DNA of 35,202 nucleotides. Source: Penium margaritaceum (lineage: Eukaryota; Streptophyta; Zygnematophyceae; Desmidiales; Peniaceae). Positions 10,641-21,242 of this stretch are shown piece after piece (within the stretch, counting starts at the first letter, position 1; each line of letters begins with the position of its first letter). The notes beneath the pieces were generated by a model. The model was not told the DNA's origin. It ran no database searches and saw only the letters and a list, made by a program, of their open reading frames with translations. The position numbers and the translations under genes were made by a program. The stretch spans positions 24,686-59,887 of the forward strand of contig SZWC01008544.1 in assembly GCA_023375785.1 (NCBI GenBank). The letters run 5' to 3'.

Positions 10641-11147
10641 GGTTGTGGCAGCAGCTAGTCGCTGCTGCTGCCGCTGCTGCGCACGACGGCTGTGTCACGC
10701 TCCTGCCACCGCCGGGCGCTGCTGCCGCTGCTACTACTGCTACGCTACTACTGCAGCCGCTGCTGCTGCCGCTGCTATTGCAATGCTGCTATGCTGCTAC
10801 TGCCACTGCTGCTACGCGGCTATTGTGCTACTGCCGCCATGCACTACTATTGTGTTGTTACCGTTGCGTGCTGCTGCCGTGGCTGCTACTGCTGCTACTG
10901 CTACGTTACTGTTGTGCTACTACTATGCTACACTGCTGCTACTGCTACTACTGCTCAATGCTGCTGCTGCTGCTGGTGCATGTGCCAATGTCCGCAGCTA
11001 CTTGCAGCTACAGTGTACTACAGCTTTCACTTATTGCCGTTAGCGGCTGCTACTGATGTAGTTTCACGTGGTGATGGTGAGCGACGTCAACGGCGGTCGG
11101 ATGTCGTTGAAAGGTCCCTGTTGATCTGCTGCAGTGGTGACTCTCAG
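10641..11147. repeat. CTG/CTA-rich trinucleotide stretch
   Basis: Imperfect CTG, CTA and CCG triplets dominate; on the minus strand these are CAG and TAG. It sits where the leader and gag of C1 should be, and resembles the CAG-rich leaders of L and R. Long open frames here (Cys/Leu/Ala-rich on the plus strand) are low-complexity by-products. The last part, about 11040-11147, is non-repetitive and unrecognised. Confidence 0.75.
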
Positions 11148-11222
11148 TGCTGCTGCTCTGCTACGTCAATGCTGCACAGCTCTGTAAGAACTGCGCAGCA
11201 TTGACGTAGCAGAGCAGCAGCA
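11148..11222. other. Perfect 28-bp inverted repeat (hairpin)
   Basis: Arms 11148-11175 and 11195-11222 are exact reverse complements around a 19-nt loop, and pairing extends inward with one mismatch. The hairpin ends 6 bases from the LTR edge at 11229, in the position expected for the PBS/leader of a minus-strand element. It is far less decayed than its surroundings. Confidence 0.85.
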
Positions 11223-11228
11223 GTGACA

Positions 11229-11868
11229 TGAGAAGATGCGTGGAAGCTTCCTAGCAACACAACAGCCGACTAGGCGTCAGTGCCTGGTCAAACGGTGACG
11301 ACTGTCAGAAGTCGTGCACACAACGGCAAGGGTCTGGCAAGGGGACACAAGGCAAAACTGTCGAAATGCTTCATAGCATTTGCAGAGGGAAATGACAAAT
11401 GACAGGACCATGGCATAAGCACCTGCCGCGGCGCATTGTGGGTGTCGCGCACGGTGCAGCAAGATCTATCCTAAAACTGGCCAAAAACCACTTTTTTGGC
11501 CGTAACTCTGCGAAGACATGTTAGAACGCTACGCTGTCTGAACCTAGATGTGCAAGATGGAAAGCCGGTCATATGACTGGTGATATGCATGCATCCGGTA
11601 TCAAACGGTGGACACACAATGCAAAAACATGCAAATCGGGCCCATTGCCAGCCCACCGTTAAACTCCTGCCTGCTGCAGAAAAACTACTAGAGGTTCCCG
11701 GTAGCTTCCAGAGCTCTGAAGGGTCGTTGGTCAGCTCTAAGCTGGTAGTCCGCTACCAGATGACGTACTAGTACCACCAGGGTCTGCATCAGGGATCTGC
11801 ATGAGTGTGGACACGGCCGATTGGTCACAGTAAACTGTACAGGTCGACAGGTGCGTCACAAATCACAA
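11229..11868 (-). repeat. C-family LTR copy (C1 5' LTR or solo LTR)
   Basis: This is homologous over its whole length to the LTRs at 6451-7095 and 11947-12589. The right end reads AATCACAAGAG instead of AATCACAACACTCCC, so no polypurine tract follows and the terminal bases may be lost. No PBS is seen at the left. It is most likely the C1 5' LTR, but a solo LTR is possible. A 78-bp unrecognised spacer separates it from the next copy. Confidence 0.75.
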
Positions 11869-11946
11869 GAGTTACCATTGTGCACACCTGACATGCGCTT
11901 GTGGCACTACATCGCATTGACCCTCAAATAGTGTGTTGCATAGATG

Positions 11947-12589
11947 TGAGAAGATGCGTGGAAGCTTCCTAGAAACACAGCCGCTGACTAGGCATCAGTG
12001 GCTGGTCAGACGGTGACGACAGTCACAGGTCGTCCACACAACGGCAAGGGTCTGGCTAGGAGACACAAGTCAAAGTGTCAGAATGCTTCAATAGCATTTA
12101 CAGAGAGGAATGACAAATTACAGGTCCATGGCATAAGTACCTGCCACGGCGCACCGTGGGTGTCGCACGTGGCAGCACAAGGTCTGTCCTAAAACTAGCC
12201 CAAAACTACTGTTTTGGGCATACCTTAGCGCAGACATGTCAGAACGCTACACTATCTGAACCTAGACGTGCACAATCACAAGCCGGACACATGGCTGGTC
12301 ACATGCATGCATCCGGCGTCAACCAGTCGACACACAATGAAAAAACATGCAGATCGGGCCCACGGCTACTCCTCTGATGAAATCCTACGTGCTACAGAAA
12401 AGCTATAGGAGGTCCCGGGTAGCGTCCATAGCTCTGGGATGGTCGTCAGTCAGCTCCAAGCTGGTTGTCCACCACCAAACGACGCACCGGTACCACCTAG
12501 GACGGTATCAAGGATCTGCACAGGATTTAACACAACGGAGTGGTCACAATAATCTGTACAGGTCGACAGGTACATCACAAATCACAACA
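11947..12589 (-). repeat. C2 3' LTR (643 bp)
   Basis: The left end TGAGAAGATGCG and right end ATCACAACA match C1. It is followed by a purine tract (12590-12604, minus TCATGGGGGAG) that sets the orientation. It is separated by 78 bp from the other C-family LTR at 11229-11868. Confidence 0.88.
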
Positions 12590-12681
12590 CTCCCCCATGA
12601 CCCGATGGTACGCATGTCCATACACATGCAACACTGAACATGTACAACAACAAGTGCAGAAGCAGTCGTGACACAGACACA

Positions 12682-12780
12682 TGTTGGTTTTTTTTGCATC
12701 TCTCATTGTGCTCTGTTGTGTCCTCCTGGCTTGTGTACATCGGCGTGCAAATGACTGACGGCGAGACTCGCCACTACTCG
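12682..12780 (+). repeat. First part of the R 5' LTR
   Basis: The block starts TGTTGGTTTTTTTTGC and matches the first 95-100 bases of the R 3' LTR at 30450. It stops at about 12780, where minus-strand LTR sequence of L begins. The missing continuation is found at 22094-22847, showing that L was inserted inside this LTR. Confidence 0.82.
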
Positions 12781-14149
12781 TTGGGGCAGCAGTGTTATTC
12801 ATGCAGCGTGTGGGCTTCAACGCTCGTTGCTTGAGTCTACTACCCCCTCAGTTTGCTTCTGTAGAGTCCAAGTGTGGAAGCTGTGGGTTTTTTGAAAGCA
12901 ACTCGTGCGCCAGTGTGAGCGCCAGAAAGCAGCTGAAAACTGAAAGTGACTGAATAGGAATGAAGAATAAGCAACAATGGGAGACCCCTCCCAATTCTAG
13001 CTCCTCCCCCCAGCTCTGTAGAGCTTGTTACTCAGCTAACCAGCTAATCAGAAAAGGAAAAATTGACATTGGAGCCCGGGTTGCTATGCAGTCCCAACGC
13101 GAGGACCCACATTTCCGGATCCATCAGCGCTGGAGCCTATGTTCAGGCGGTGGTCAACGAAAAAACCCGCATGCTGTCAGCACAATACAAGATAGCTGGC
13201 CTGCTACCGGGCTGGCCATTTCAGGTGTTTGTTTGCCAGTGTAATGCGCCGGGAAATAAATTCGACAATTTTGTGTAAGTCTAAACCGTGTGGTATGGAA
13301 GGATAAAATCGTTGGAACCTGTTCTGTTGACACGTTTTTCTTTTCTGAGTATGTTACATATTAAACAAATCCAATTCAGTTCGTTGAATTGTTCACTACT
13401 TCTTGACTCTCATGGGCAAACGCTGTCCGTCGATGTTGCCGACGTGCCCTAAGCTTGTCGAAGTTGGCCGATGAGGCCCTCTGGTTGGTCAGATCGGCCG
13501 GCAGGGCCGAAGGGTTGGTCAGATGTTGAAACGGGTCCCTGTATCTCACCGCACAACCAACCAGGGCTCCGAGCTCGAACTGCCCATCAGAAAATAGACA
13601 TAGACCTTTTTTCTGGCAGCCAGGGTTTTATCGGCGAGCCCTGCCAAACGGCTGACAGCCCAAGACCCGGGCGTCGTCCGTTTTGCCTGAAAACTAGACC
13701 ATACCATAATACCGACGCTGCGAACGCAGTCGTGCGGTCAGAAACAGCTAGAAAAATAGCAGCAATGAGTTATGGCTGCCCGAACCCAGGCAGTGCCTAC
13801 GATGGTCCAGGATATCAAACAATGCCACGCAACATGAGACATGGACCCTAGGCAGAGCATGACGCTGCAGACGCAATGGAACAGTCAGATCCAGCGCCTG
13901 ACGCATGTAGGCAGCATCTACGGTGGCACTGATCGCCGGCGGCCCGACCGCCGAGGAGGCATGCCGATGGAGCTGAGCACGTTGCCGGAGAGAGGAGGCT
14001 CCAACAATCTACGAGTAGGCCTCAACGCGCGTCGGCTCCACCTGACGACACTCCAGTGGCGTCGAGTGTCGTGGTCAGTCATCTACATGCCAATGTCTAC
14101 AAGTCGGGAGGACACAACAGAGCACAATGAGGATGCGCAAAAACCAACA
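12781..14149 (-). repeat. L 3' LTR, interrupted by a DNA transposon
   Basis: On the minus strand it starts TGTTGG at 14149, directly after the PPT TCATGAGGGAG. It matches the 5' LTR at 21243-22093 in two blocks, 13595-14149 and 12781-13055. The 530-bp insertion and one 9-bp duplication account for the gap. About 23 terminal bases are missing at the left. Confidence 0.85.
13056..13585. mobile_element. 530-bp non-autonomous DNA transposon, MULE-like
   Basis: The 9-bp direct repeat ATCAGAAAA flanks the insert (13047-13055 and 13586-13594). The L 5' LTR and R 5' LTR both show the unoccupied site. The ends form imperfect terminal inverted repeats: the left end reads GG...TTGG-AGCCCGGGTTG and the reverse complement of the right end reads GG...TCGG-AGCCCTGGTTG, about 16 of the first 25 positions matching. 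A 9-bp duplication is typical of Mutator-like elements. No transposase is encoded. An open frame at 13063-13278 of unknown origin runs up to GTAAGT, a consensus plant 5' splice site (13275-13280), so a captured gene fragment is possible. Confidence 0.7.
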
Positions 14150-14161
14150 CTCCCTCATGAC
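14150..14161 (-). other. Polypurine tract of element L
   Basis: Minus-strand TCATGAGGGAG immediately precedes the TGTTGG start of the 3' LTR, the expected position for plus-strand DNA priming. Confidence 0.75.
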
Positions 14162-14256
14162 TCACAGGCATGGTGTACATGGGCTGGGGGAGATACAGTC
14201 AACAGTCAGACTCCCCTAAGGCATGTAGAGACGCAGGTAGGGACAAAGAGTGCAAC

Positions 14257-16018
14257 TCACGGATACACATCAATTGAACTCAGAGCCTTCTTGAACGAGT
14301 CGCGCTTCAGCACCTTGGTCAAGAAGTCAGCCAGTTGCCGTGCTGTCTCAACCCACAACAAGCTGATGCTGCCGTCATGCAGAAAAAAATGCACATAGTG
14401 ATACTCAATGTTGATGTGCTTTGTGCGTGTGTGATTCACGTCGTCATTGTCGGCGATGGCCATGGCACTCTCATTGTCACAATGCAACGTGATGGATACG
14501 ATGGACTGACTCAACTCATACAACAGACGACACAACCACACACTCTCAGACGCGCCTGAGCCAAGGGCCATGCACTCAGCCTCGGTAGTACTGCGTGCAA
14601 TGCACCCCTGCTTGCCAATGCGCTAGGACACAGCCGTGCCGCCGATCAGAAATATATAGCGTGCTCAGCTCTTGCGGTCCCGAATGCTGGCCCAATCACT
14701 GATGGTGTAGCCCACTGCAACAACAGACAGCGACGGAACATGAGACCCCGTTGAGGAGTCGAGACGACATAGCTCAATACTTGGATTGTGGCCTCAAAGT
14801 GAAGGTGACGTGGCTCCTCACAAAACTAAGCCAGGAGGTTGACGGCGAACGCGATGTCTGGGCTCGTGGTCATCGCCAGGAACATCAGTGACCCAATGAC
14901 TCGCACATACGTGGTCACGTCAACTGGCTACTCCACAATCGCTGGGTCAAGACTCTTAAGCTTCACCTAGCCATCAGGTGACATGGGTGAAGATGCGCTT
15001 GGCACGAGGGGCAAGTCCTTGGTGAAGTGGGTGGACAGAGTCTACACAGAAGCACCCTGGTGGACGTGTAGGATGTCCTGGGAGCGATCATGCTTGAGCT
15101 CAATGCCTAGGAAGACTCGGGCAGACCCAAGATGCTTCATCTTGTAGGTGGTGTGCAGTAGGTCCTTAACACGTTGGATGGCAGCCATGTCTGGCGACGC
15201 AATGAAGACATCGTTGATGTGGACCAGAACATCGCCGAAGGTCTGGCCTCACGGGCTGATGAACAATGCAGGGTCAGCGGTGCTGCATAGGAGGCCACTG
15301 CGGAGGAGCGTGCTCCTGATCTCCTAGTTCCAGCACCGAGGCAACTGCTTCAAGCCATAAAGGGCCTTCCATAGCTGCCACAATCTCCCAGAGCTGTCGT
15401 CAAAGCTTGGGGGCTGCACCATGTAACGCTCCCCACCCTCTAGCAAGCCATGGAGGAAAGGGTTTCTCACGTCCATCTAATGCAGCTCCCACCCATGCTG
15501 GGCGACCAGGTTAAAAAGAGCGCATGGCTAGCGGAGAACCGACCAACTGGGGCAAAGATCTGGTTGTAATCAACTCCAAGGAACGAAGCAAACCCCTTGG
15601 TTGTGAGTTGGGCCTTGTAATTGTCCAAGGACCCGACTGGCTTCCATTTGTGTCGGAAGACCCACTTGGCACCGATGGCCTTCCATCGGTGCCAGTCTGG
15701 AGGGAGGTCGACGACGTCATACACGTGGTGATTTCGGATAATAGCAAGCTTGTCAGTGTAGGTAGCATCCCAATGTGTAGCCTCAAGGGAGGCTCGAGCC
15801 TCGCGTAGGGTGGCTGGGTCCTCCGGGCGTGATATGGAACGGACTGAGAGAGCGTGTGCATCCCAGGCTCCAGGTAGGATGCGCGCGAGTGCAACCATAA
15901 CAGCATGCTGATGCTCGTGATGGAGCATGGCATAGCCCAGTGCGGAGCCCGGGTGAAGTTCTGCAATGATGGCCAAAGTGGTCAGGTCGAGGCCCTTGGT
16001 GCCAGGGTTCCCACTCAT
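14257..16018 (-). pseudogene. pol: L pol: reverse transcriptase and RNase H
   Basis: The RT is clear from GAKWVFRHKWKP, VDYNQIFAPVGRF and FLGIELKHD-type blocks, and the RNase H from STTEAECMALG, HCDNESAMAIAD, TKHINIEYHYV and ADFLTKVLK. The RT catalytic YVDD reads HIND at 15210-15221, losing an Asp. Frame changes occur near 15470-15510. In-frame TAGs include those after DG, after LLA and after VS, each also present in R; TGA codons follow SP and KS, the former where R has CGA. The natural end is TGA 14257-14259, about 100 bases before the PPT. Confidence 0.88.
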
Positions 16019-16177
16019 GACCGTAGGAGTGGAGGAGACACGTGGAGCGACAAGGGGGCCGAGGCGAAACAGGGTGCGGTGCGGCGGTCTGTGCGTTTAC
16101 TTGATTGGTCGGAGGCTGCTGCTTGGGCCATGTGTGTAGCATAGTAGAGCAGGAGATGGCACCGAATTTGATGGGCT

Positions 16178-16675
16178 AACAGAGGCGAACGAGGCTGCTA
16201 GCACGGAGGGAGGAGCGGACGCTACTGGGGCTGCTGGCACAGAGGGGCCAGAAGGCGCAACTGGAGCCGCTGGCCCAGAGGGGCCAGCAGACGCAACTGG
16301 AGCTTCCAACCCGGAGGGACTGGTGGACGCGGCTGAGGATGCCGGCATCGAGGGGCTAGTAGGAGTGACTTGAGGTGCCGGTCCGAAGGGGCCAGCGGAC
16401 GCGACTGGGACCGCTGGCCTCGAGGGGCCAGCAGACGCGACCGGTGCTGCTGGCCTAGAGGAGCCAGCGGGTGCGACTGGGACTGCCGGTCTAGAGGGGC
16501 CAGCGGGCGCAACAAGGGCTGCTGGCCCCAAGAGGCTAGTGGGTGCAACTGGGGCTTCTGGCTTGGATGGGTCAGCGGGCGCAACTGGGGTTGCCGACCC
16601 CAAGAGGCCAGCGGGTGCAACTGGGGCTGCTAGCTCGGAGGGGTCAGGGGGCGTGACTGGGACTACTGGCTCAGA
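16178..16675 (-). repeat. 36-bp tandem repeats coding a 12-residue Pro/Ala linker in L pol
   Basis: About 14 imperfect 36-bp units encode a repeated AAPVASAGPSGP-like 12-mer between integrase and RT. The reading frame is kept through the array with no stop, although the flanking domains are full of stops. The same array is in R at 27945-28443. The biased composition suggests an extended, unstructured spacer between the two enzymes. Confidence 0.88.
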
Positions 16676-17845
16676 GGAGCGAAGTGATGTGTCACCTGGA
16701 AGCGGCAAGACAAAGCATGGAACCACCACTCCCTCACACAACGGGAGGGACATGGACGATCCGGAGCAAATAATATCGTGTGGAAACAACTCCTCAAAGA
16801 AGAGGGCATCACGGAACTCGACGATGCAGTGCCGGGAAGGATCTGAGAAACGCCAAGCTTTGGACTAACAAGAGAGGCTGAGAAAGGTGCAAGGATTTCC
16901 GCGGATGGCAAGCTTGCCGCCTTGCTGCAGGGCGGGTAGCCACACAATGGCCATGCAGCCCCAGACGTGTGCCGGGCGGAGGTGAGCGCACTGACCGCCC
17001 CAGTGCTGGTACAACGTGGACTGGCGGGGAAGAGGCCAGTGGGGAATCCAGTTCCAGACCCATGTCATGTAAGCCATGGCTTCAAAGGAGAAGCCATCGG
17101 AGAGACCAGACTCAACCCGCATGGTGCGGACGACATCAGCCATAGTGCGGTTCCACCGCTTGGAGATGCCGTTCTAAGTGGGTGTGTAGGACATTGACGT
17201 CTTGTGGTGGACACCGTGGGAAGCGAGAAACGTTGTGGTCTCACCCATGTACTCACCACCATGATAGGAGCAAAAGCAATGAAGAGATTGACCACACTCG
17301 CTCTTTGCAAGGACAAGCCAGTCCTGAATGGTGCGGGCGACATTGCTCTTCTGCCGAAGGCAAAAGACCCAGCGGTAGTGAGAGTAGTGATGAGTGACGG
17401 TGAGGACATATCGGCCACGCTCGCTTACAGACTCGGTAAGGAGGAGACCCATGACATCGGAATGGACTAGGTCAAGAGGGGTGGACATACAGGAGGAAGA
17501 ATGAGGGTATGTGGACCGGTGCATCTTTCCCTTAGCGCAATCAATACACTCCGTGGGGCACGGCAAATGGAAAGTGTCAGTGTCAAGACCATTGGCCGGC
17601 TGGGTGTGAAGCATGCTATCGATTGTAGCAGTGGACGTGGCAAAGGCAGCGGTATAGGAGGTGGGTGTGCTACAAAGAGAGCAGCCTGGTGACAAACACA
17701 TGGCCTGAGGCGGCCGACGGGGAGGGAACGGAAGGGGAGGGGGACAGGCGAGGGCCATGCCATAGGTTACCACAGGCGGTGGCGTGAAGAATGACGAGAT
17801 AAGACGGACACAACGATACAATGCCAACACCACGTGAGTGCACAA
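16676..17845 (-). pseudogene. pol: L pol: integrase
   Basis: Zinc-region cysteines (CIDCAKGKMHRSTYP), LVHSDVMG (first Asp), HGGEYMG and NGISKRWNRT mark a Copia integrase. The second catalytic Asp is Tyr (codon 17264-17266), and the third, normally Glu, is Lys (17159-17161). TAG at 17174-17176 lies where R has Gln. The C-terminal part (VWNWIPHWPLP, AHVWGCMAIVW, ALFFEELFPHD) leads into the repeat linker. The copy cannot be catalytically active as read. Confidence 0.88.
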
Positions 17846-18261
17846 CGTCCATGCTCATGCGGTCAAGGGCAGTAACGAACAAGAGGCTGAGGTCAAGACC
17901 CGGGACAAAGAAGACATCGGTCACGAAGACATTACTGGCAGGACCACGGAAACACGGACAGGTAGCACCTGTCTAGAGCCCGCCTGGACAACGAAGACAT
18001 CGCCAACAGGACCAAGCATACTAAAGGACTCATGAGAGGCCATCATGTGATGTGTGGCTCTGGAGTCGATGATCCAGGTCTTGGCAGGGTCCTGGACCGG
18101 AGTCGTCAGATCACTGACAGTCACATAGCAGCAAGCGAGAGACGCGGACGCGGTGGAACCGAGACTGTAAATCATCAAGCCACGTGACATCGTCATGAAG
18201 GGGGGCAGAGGAGATCACAGAAGACGATGAGACAGACAAAGAAGTAGGACATGAGCGCAGC
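17846..18261 (-). pseudogene. pol: L pol: aspartic protease
   Basis: The active-site block reads WIIDSRATHHM, where the R copy has DSGATHHM: the Gly of the catalytic DSG has become Arg. Upstream is TTPVQDPAKT; downstream are FFVPGLDLSLL and HSRGVGIVS, the usual strands of a Copia protease. It lies just after the Gag stop in another frame. No separate start codon is evident. Confidence 0.82.
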
Positions 18262-19943
18262 TCAATCTGAGTCAAGCGTGGTGATGGGGGCGAGCAGGAG
18301 GCGACGCAACTCACACTTCCCTGGGGGGGAGGGCGAGGTAGGCCAAGCTGAAGCGTAATGAACTACTCCAGCTGACGCTCACGCGTGGACAACCCGGGAG
18401 TGTAGATCAAGTGCGGCGTGACAGCGCCTAAGCCCAGACAAAAGGAGGAGGACCCCTTGAAGGGAACGGAGGCACCGACGGCTGTGGATGATGCTACTCT
18501 AGAGCTCGCGTCCGCGGGACCATTGTGGCGGTCGGAGGAGTGGAGCTGCTTGACAGGGTCAAGGTGTCAGGGGCGGCGACCGCTACGGTGGCAGAGGCAA
18601 GACGACACTCCCGCTGGTGACGCATAGTGGCGATGACACGCGCCTCATCCATCGGTAGTGGGCACGTGTACCACCGGTACCCTGGCTGGCGACAGATGTG
18701 GCAGACTGAGCCACCACCGCTGGACCCAGTTGACTGTTGTTGCTGTTGCTTTTGTTGACCCTTCCCCTTCTTGCTCCGTTCTTCTTTGTCCCCGTTGAAA
18801 AGGATCTCGTGGAGGTAGCTACTGCGAGGGAAGCAATGGCCACTAAAGTGACGGCATGGGAGGCAAGGGCCTCTGTGTGCTTGAGGCGGGACTCCAGATG
18901 AGCTTCCTCAATCTTGAGGATGAGCTTGTATGCCCAGGGCATGAGGGTGCCCTAGGCCGTCATGGTGGAGACGATATCCTAGGAGTAGTGTACGAAGATT
19001 TCCGCGTACGCGCTGGTGGCACCACACTTGATGGTGAGGAGCGCGCCCAGAGGAGGTGGAGCAGAGGTGCCGAGGCAACGGAGGATGTCCTCAGCCCGCT
19101 GCCAGTAAGCGGTGACTGTCTCGTTCTCCCCCATGTGGAGGGAGTTGAACTCCCACAGCAGACGGCTCGTCTCAGCCTCGCTGGACAGGCGATGGGGATG
19201 GGTGAGAAAGTGCCACATGGGTGCAGGGTCTGGGGTGCCACCGGCAGTGAAGTCACCGAGAAAGGGCTCTACGGCTAGGCGGGAAGCCGGAGGAGCAACG
19301 GGGACAAGGGCGCGTACGGCGCGACTAGCGTCATATAGCTGGTTGGCCTTAGTGGAGTCGTACGGAAGGGTGTAATAGGTCCGCAAGCCTTCATCCTACA
19401 CGGAGATGCGGAAGCTGAGCTCCCAGCTCTAGAACTACTCGCCAACCTGAAGTGGCGGGGGCAGCGTCTCAAAATCCTTTTGGCTACGACCGGCGCCCAG
19501 AGTGGAGCCAAGGACGGAGGTCACTGTCTACCGCTGGCATTGAGTCTGTTGCTGTGCCAGGTAATGCGTGGTAACGGACACAGTGCGGCTGGCGTGTCCA
19601 AGAGGAATGAATGGCGGCAGGGCATAGGTGGGAGTCTATGAGGCCAGTGGTTGTAATGCTCCAAGCTGCTGCGTTAAGGCAGCGAGCTGCTGCTGAATGA
19701 CAGCCAGGCGGTCACGGGTGCCAGCGACAATGCCTATGGGTTGCTGCTACTGTTACTGCTGTTGCTGCTGCTGGTGATGCTACTACTGCTACTGCTCATG
19801 CTACTGCTGCTGCTCGTGTTGCTACTGCTGATACTACAACTGATTCTGCTGCTGCTGCTATAGCTACTCTAGGAAAGGGGGGAATCCCTTTTTGGGGTTC
19901 CCCCAATAGAGGAGGACCGCTCCCCACTAGGGCTGTTAGCCAT
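18262..19943 (-). pseudogene. gag: L gag
   Basis: The frame starts at ATG 19943-19941 (context ACAATGGC). It has a Ser/Gly-rich N-terminus and, after a probable frame change, a CAG/CAA/TAG-rich Gln tract. A heptad-like coiled coil follows (RLAVIQQQLAALTQQLGALQ), then the main Gag body (YYTLPYDSTKANQLYD, FLGDFTAGG, LSSEAETSRLLWEFNSLHMGE). The zinc knuckle reads CHICRQPGYRWYTC, with His changed to Tyr. It ends at TGA 18264-18262, the same place as R. At least five internal TAGs are present; sister codons in R are mostly Gln. Gag packages the RNA genome. Confidence 0.85.
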
Positions 19944-21229
19944 TGTGGGTTTTTGTGCCCTCTCATGTTTTTTTTCTCTTTTCTTGTGTGTGGTACTGAT
20001 GCAGTAGTGATATCAGCCTAGGACGGCTTACATCAACAGCTGCTGCAACGTCATCTTCATGGCTGCTACTGCACAGTTTCTTCTTCCCTCCCCCCCCTTT
20101 TTCTGGTGTGTTCATGACGTTAGTAGTGACGTCAGTAATGACATGAGTGGCAGGATGCTGACGTCAGCAGCGGCTGTTGTTGGGGCTGCTGCTGCGTGGC
20201 TACAGCGGCTACTGTTATTGATGCCGTTATTTATTGTTGTTGCTCTTGTTGCCAGTGCTTGGCACTACTACTCCTCTTGCTAATGCTATTGCGGCTACAG
20301 CTCCTGTTGCAACTATTGCTATTTCTGTTGCTATTGCTGTGATTGCTGTTGTCGTAGTAACTGCTACTACTGCTACTGCGTACTACAACGGCTGCTGTGG
20401 CTGCTGCAATAGCTATGGCAGGTGCGATTGGGGTGGGAGAATTTTTCTCTTCGTTTTTTTCTTCTTTTTCATCTGTCATAGCGAGCTTCACTGCTCGCTA
20501 TGGGTAGTGGGCTACGAGTAATGAGCTCGCTACTTGCAGGCAGTAGTCTGCTACTCACTGCGAGAAGCGGGCTCGCTCCTTGCAGCCCGTCAATCGCGGC
20601 AAGCGGCGAGCTGCGAGTAGCAACAGCTGCTGCTGGGTGCTGCCAGCTGTTGCTCACTTATGCTGCTACTACAGCCGGCTACTACTGCTGCTTGCTGCTA
20701 TGGATGCTGTAGCTTGCTGCTGCTACTACTCGATACTGCTACTAGTGCTTGCTGCCATCGCTACCATGCTGCGAGTTGCTGCTACTGGCCGCCACTTCTG
20801 CTTTCTACTGCGGGCTGCTATTGCTGGGAGCTGTTGTGAGCTACTACTGCTGCTGGCTGCTGCTGGTGAACGTAGCTGCTGCTAGCTGCTACTGCCCGTG
20901 CTTGCTGCTGTTGCCTACCGCTAATGCTGCTCGCTCGTGCCAGTCACTGCACTTGGGTGACGTTGCCGCGTGCGTCATCGCCTGTAGGTGTCAGACGCGG
21001 CCTGTCGCTTACCTCCTCGCTTCACGCGTGGGGGTCAGTTCTGCTGGAAAAACCTGGCAGCATTTCCCGTGGCCCTATGGCCGTGGGAAAAAATCTGACG
21101 CCGCTACCAGGTGGGTCAATGCTGCCGGAAGAGAATCCGGCAGCATTTCCCCTACATTGGCGCGTATGGGGGTTCGCCGGCGTTGTTTGGCACAAGTACG
21201 TCAGCCTTCTGTTACTGCTGCTATGCTCT
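19944..21229 (-). other. L 5' leader with CTG/CTA repeats and TGACGTCA sites
   Basis: This is the untranslated leader between PBS and gag, homologous in inverted orientation to the R leader. It contains imperfect CTG/CTA triplet runs (about 20160-20440 and 20620-20940; CAG/TAG on the sense strand). TGACGTCA palindromes lie at 20127-20134 and 20159-20166, the second with further TGACG-like copies around it. No supported gene is present. A smaller run of triplets at about 19740-19860 falls inside the gag N-terminus. Confidence 0.8.
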
Positions 21230-21242
21230 GGCTATGATACCA
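21230..21242 (-). other. Primer-binding site of L
   Basis: Minus-strand TGGTATCATAGCC lies immediately inside the 5' LTR and resembles the plant initiator-tRNA-Met PBS TGGTATCAGAGCC with one change. Confidence 0.88.

Larger units (their letters stand above)
6451..11868 (-). mobile_element. Element C1: decayed Copia retrotransposon
   Basis: The 3' LTR (6451-7095) and PPT are followed on the minus strand by RNase H, RT, linker, integrase and the end of the protease up to about 10640. After that there is no gag, only a CTG/CTA-rich stretch and a perfect hairpin, then an LTR copy at 11229-11868. The two LTR-like copies have the same TGAGAAGATGCG outer end. No matching target duplication was found (GGTCC on the left, GAGTT on the right), and no PBS stands next to 11229. 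The right LTR may therefore be a separate or rearranged copy. Confidence 0.72.

Noticed and set aside
10405..11204. Long open frames rich in Cys, Leu, Ala and Tyr over the CTG stretch (up to 212 codons)
   Set aside because: They arise from CTG/CTA/GCT triplets read in three frames at once, without domain, start context or conservation, and are not genes.
12781..12790. Target duplication of element L
   Set aside because: About 23 bases of the outer 3' LTR end are missing, and the flanking bases do not match those at 22094, so no duplication can be claimed.
12960..13278. Independent host gene
   Set aside because: The frames cross the boundary of the L LTR into the 530-bp transposon. Only the inner part could be a captured fragment, and it was not recognised.
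16178..16675. Possible CRISPR array (36-bp repeats)
   Set aside because: The units are contiguous, imperfect and coding, with no unique spacers, and the context is a eukaryotic retrotransposon.
16539..16868. Collagen-like Gly-Ala-Thr-Gly reading frame
   Set aside because: It is the antisense of the 36-bp repeat coding the Pro/Ala linker of L pol; the sense frame is continuous with integrase and is the real one.
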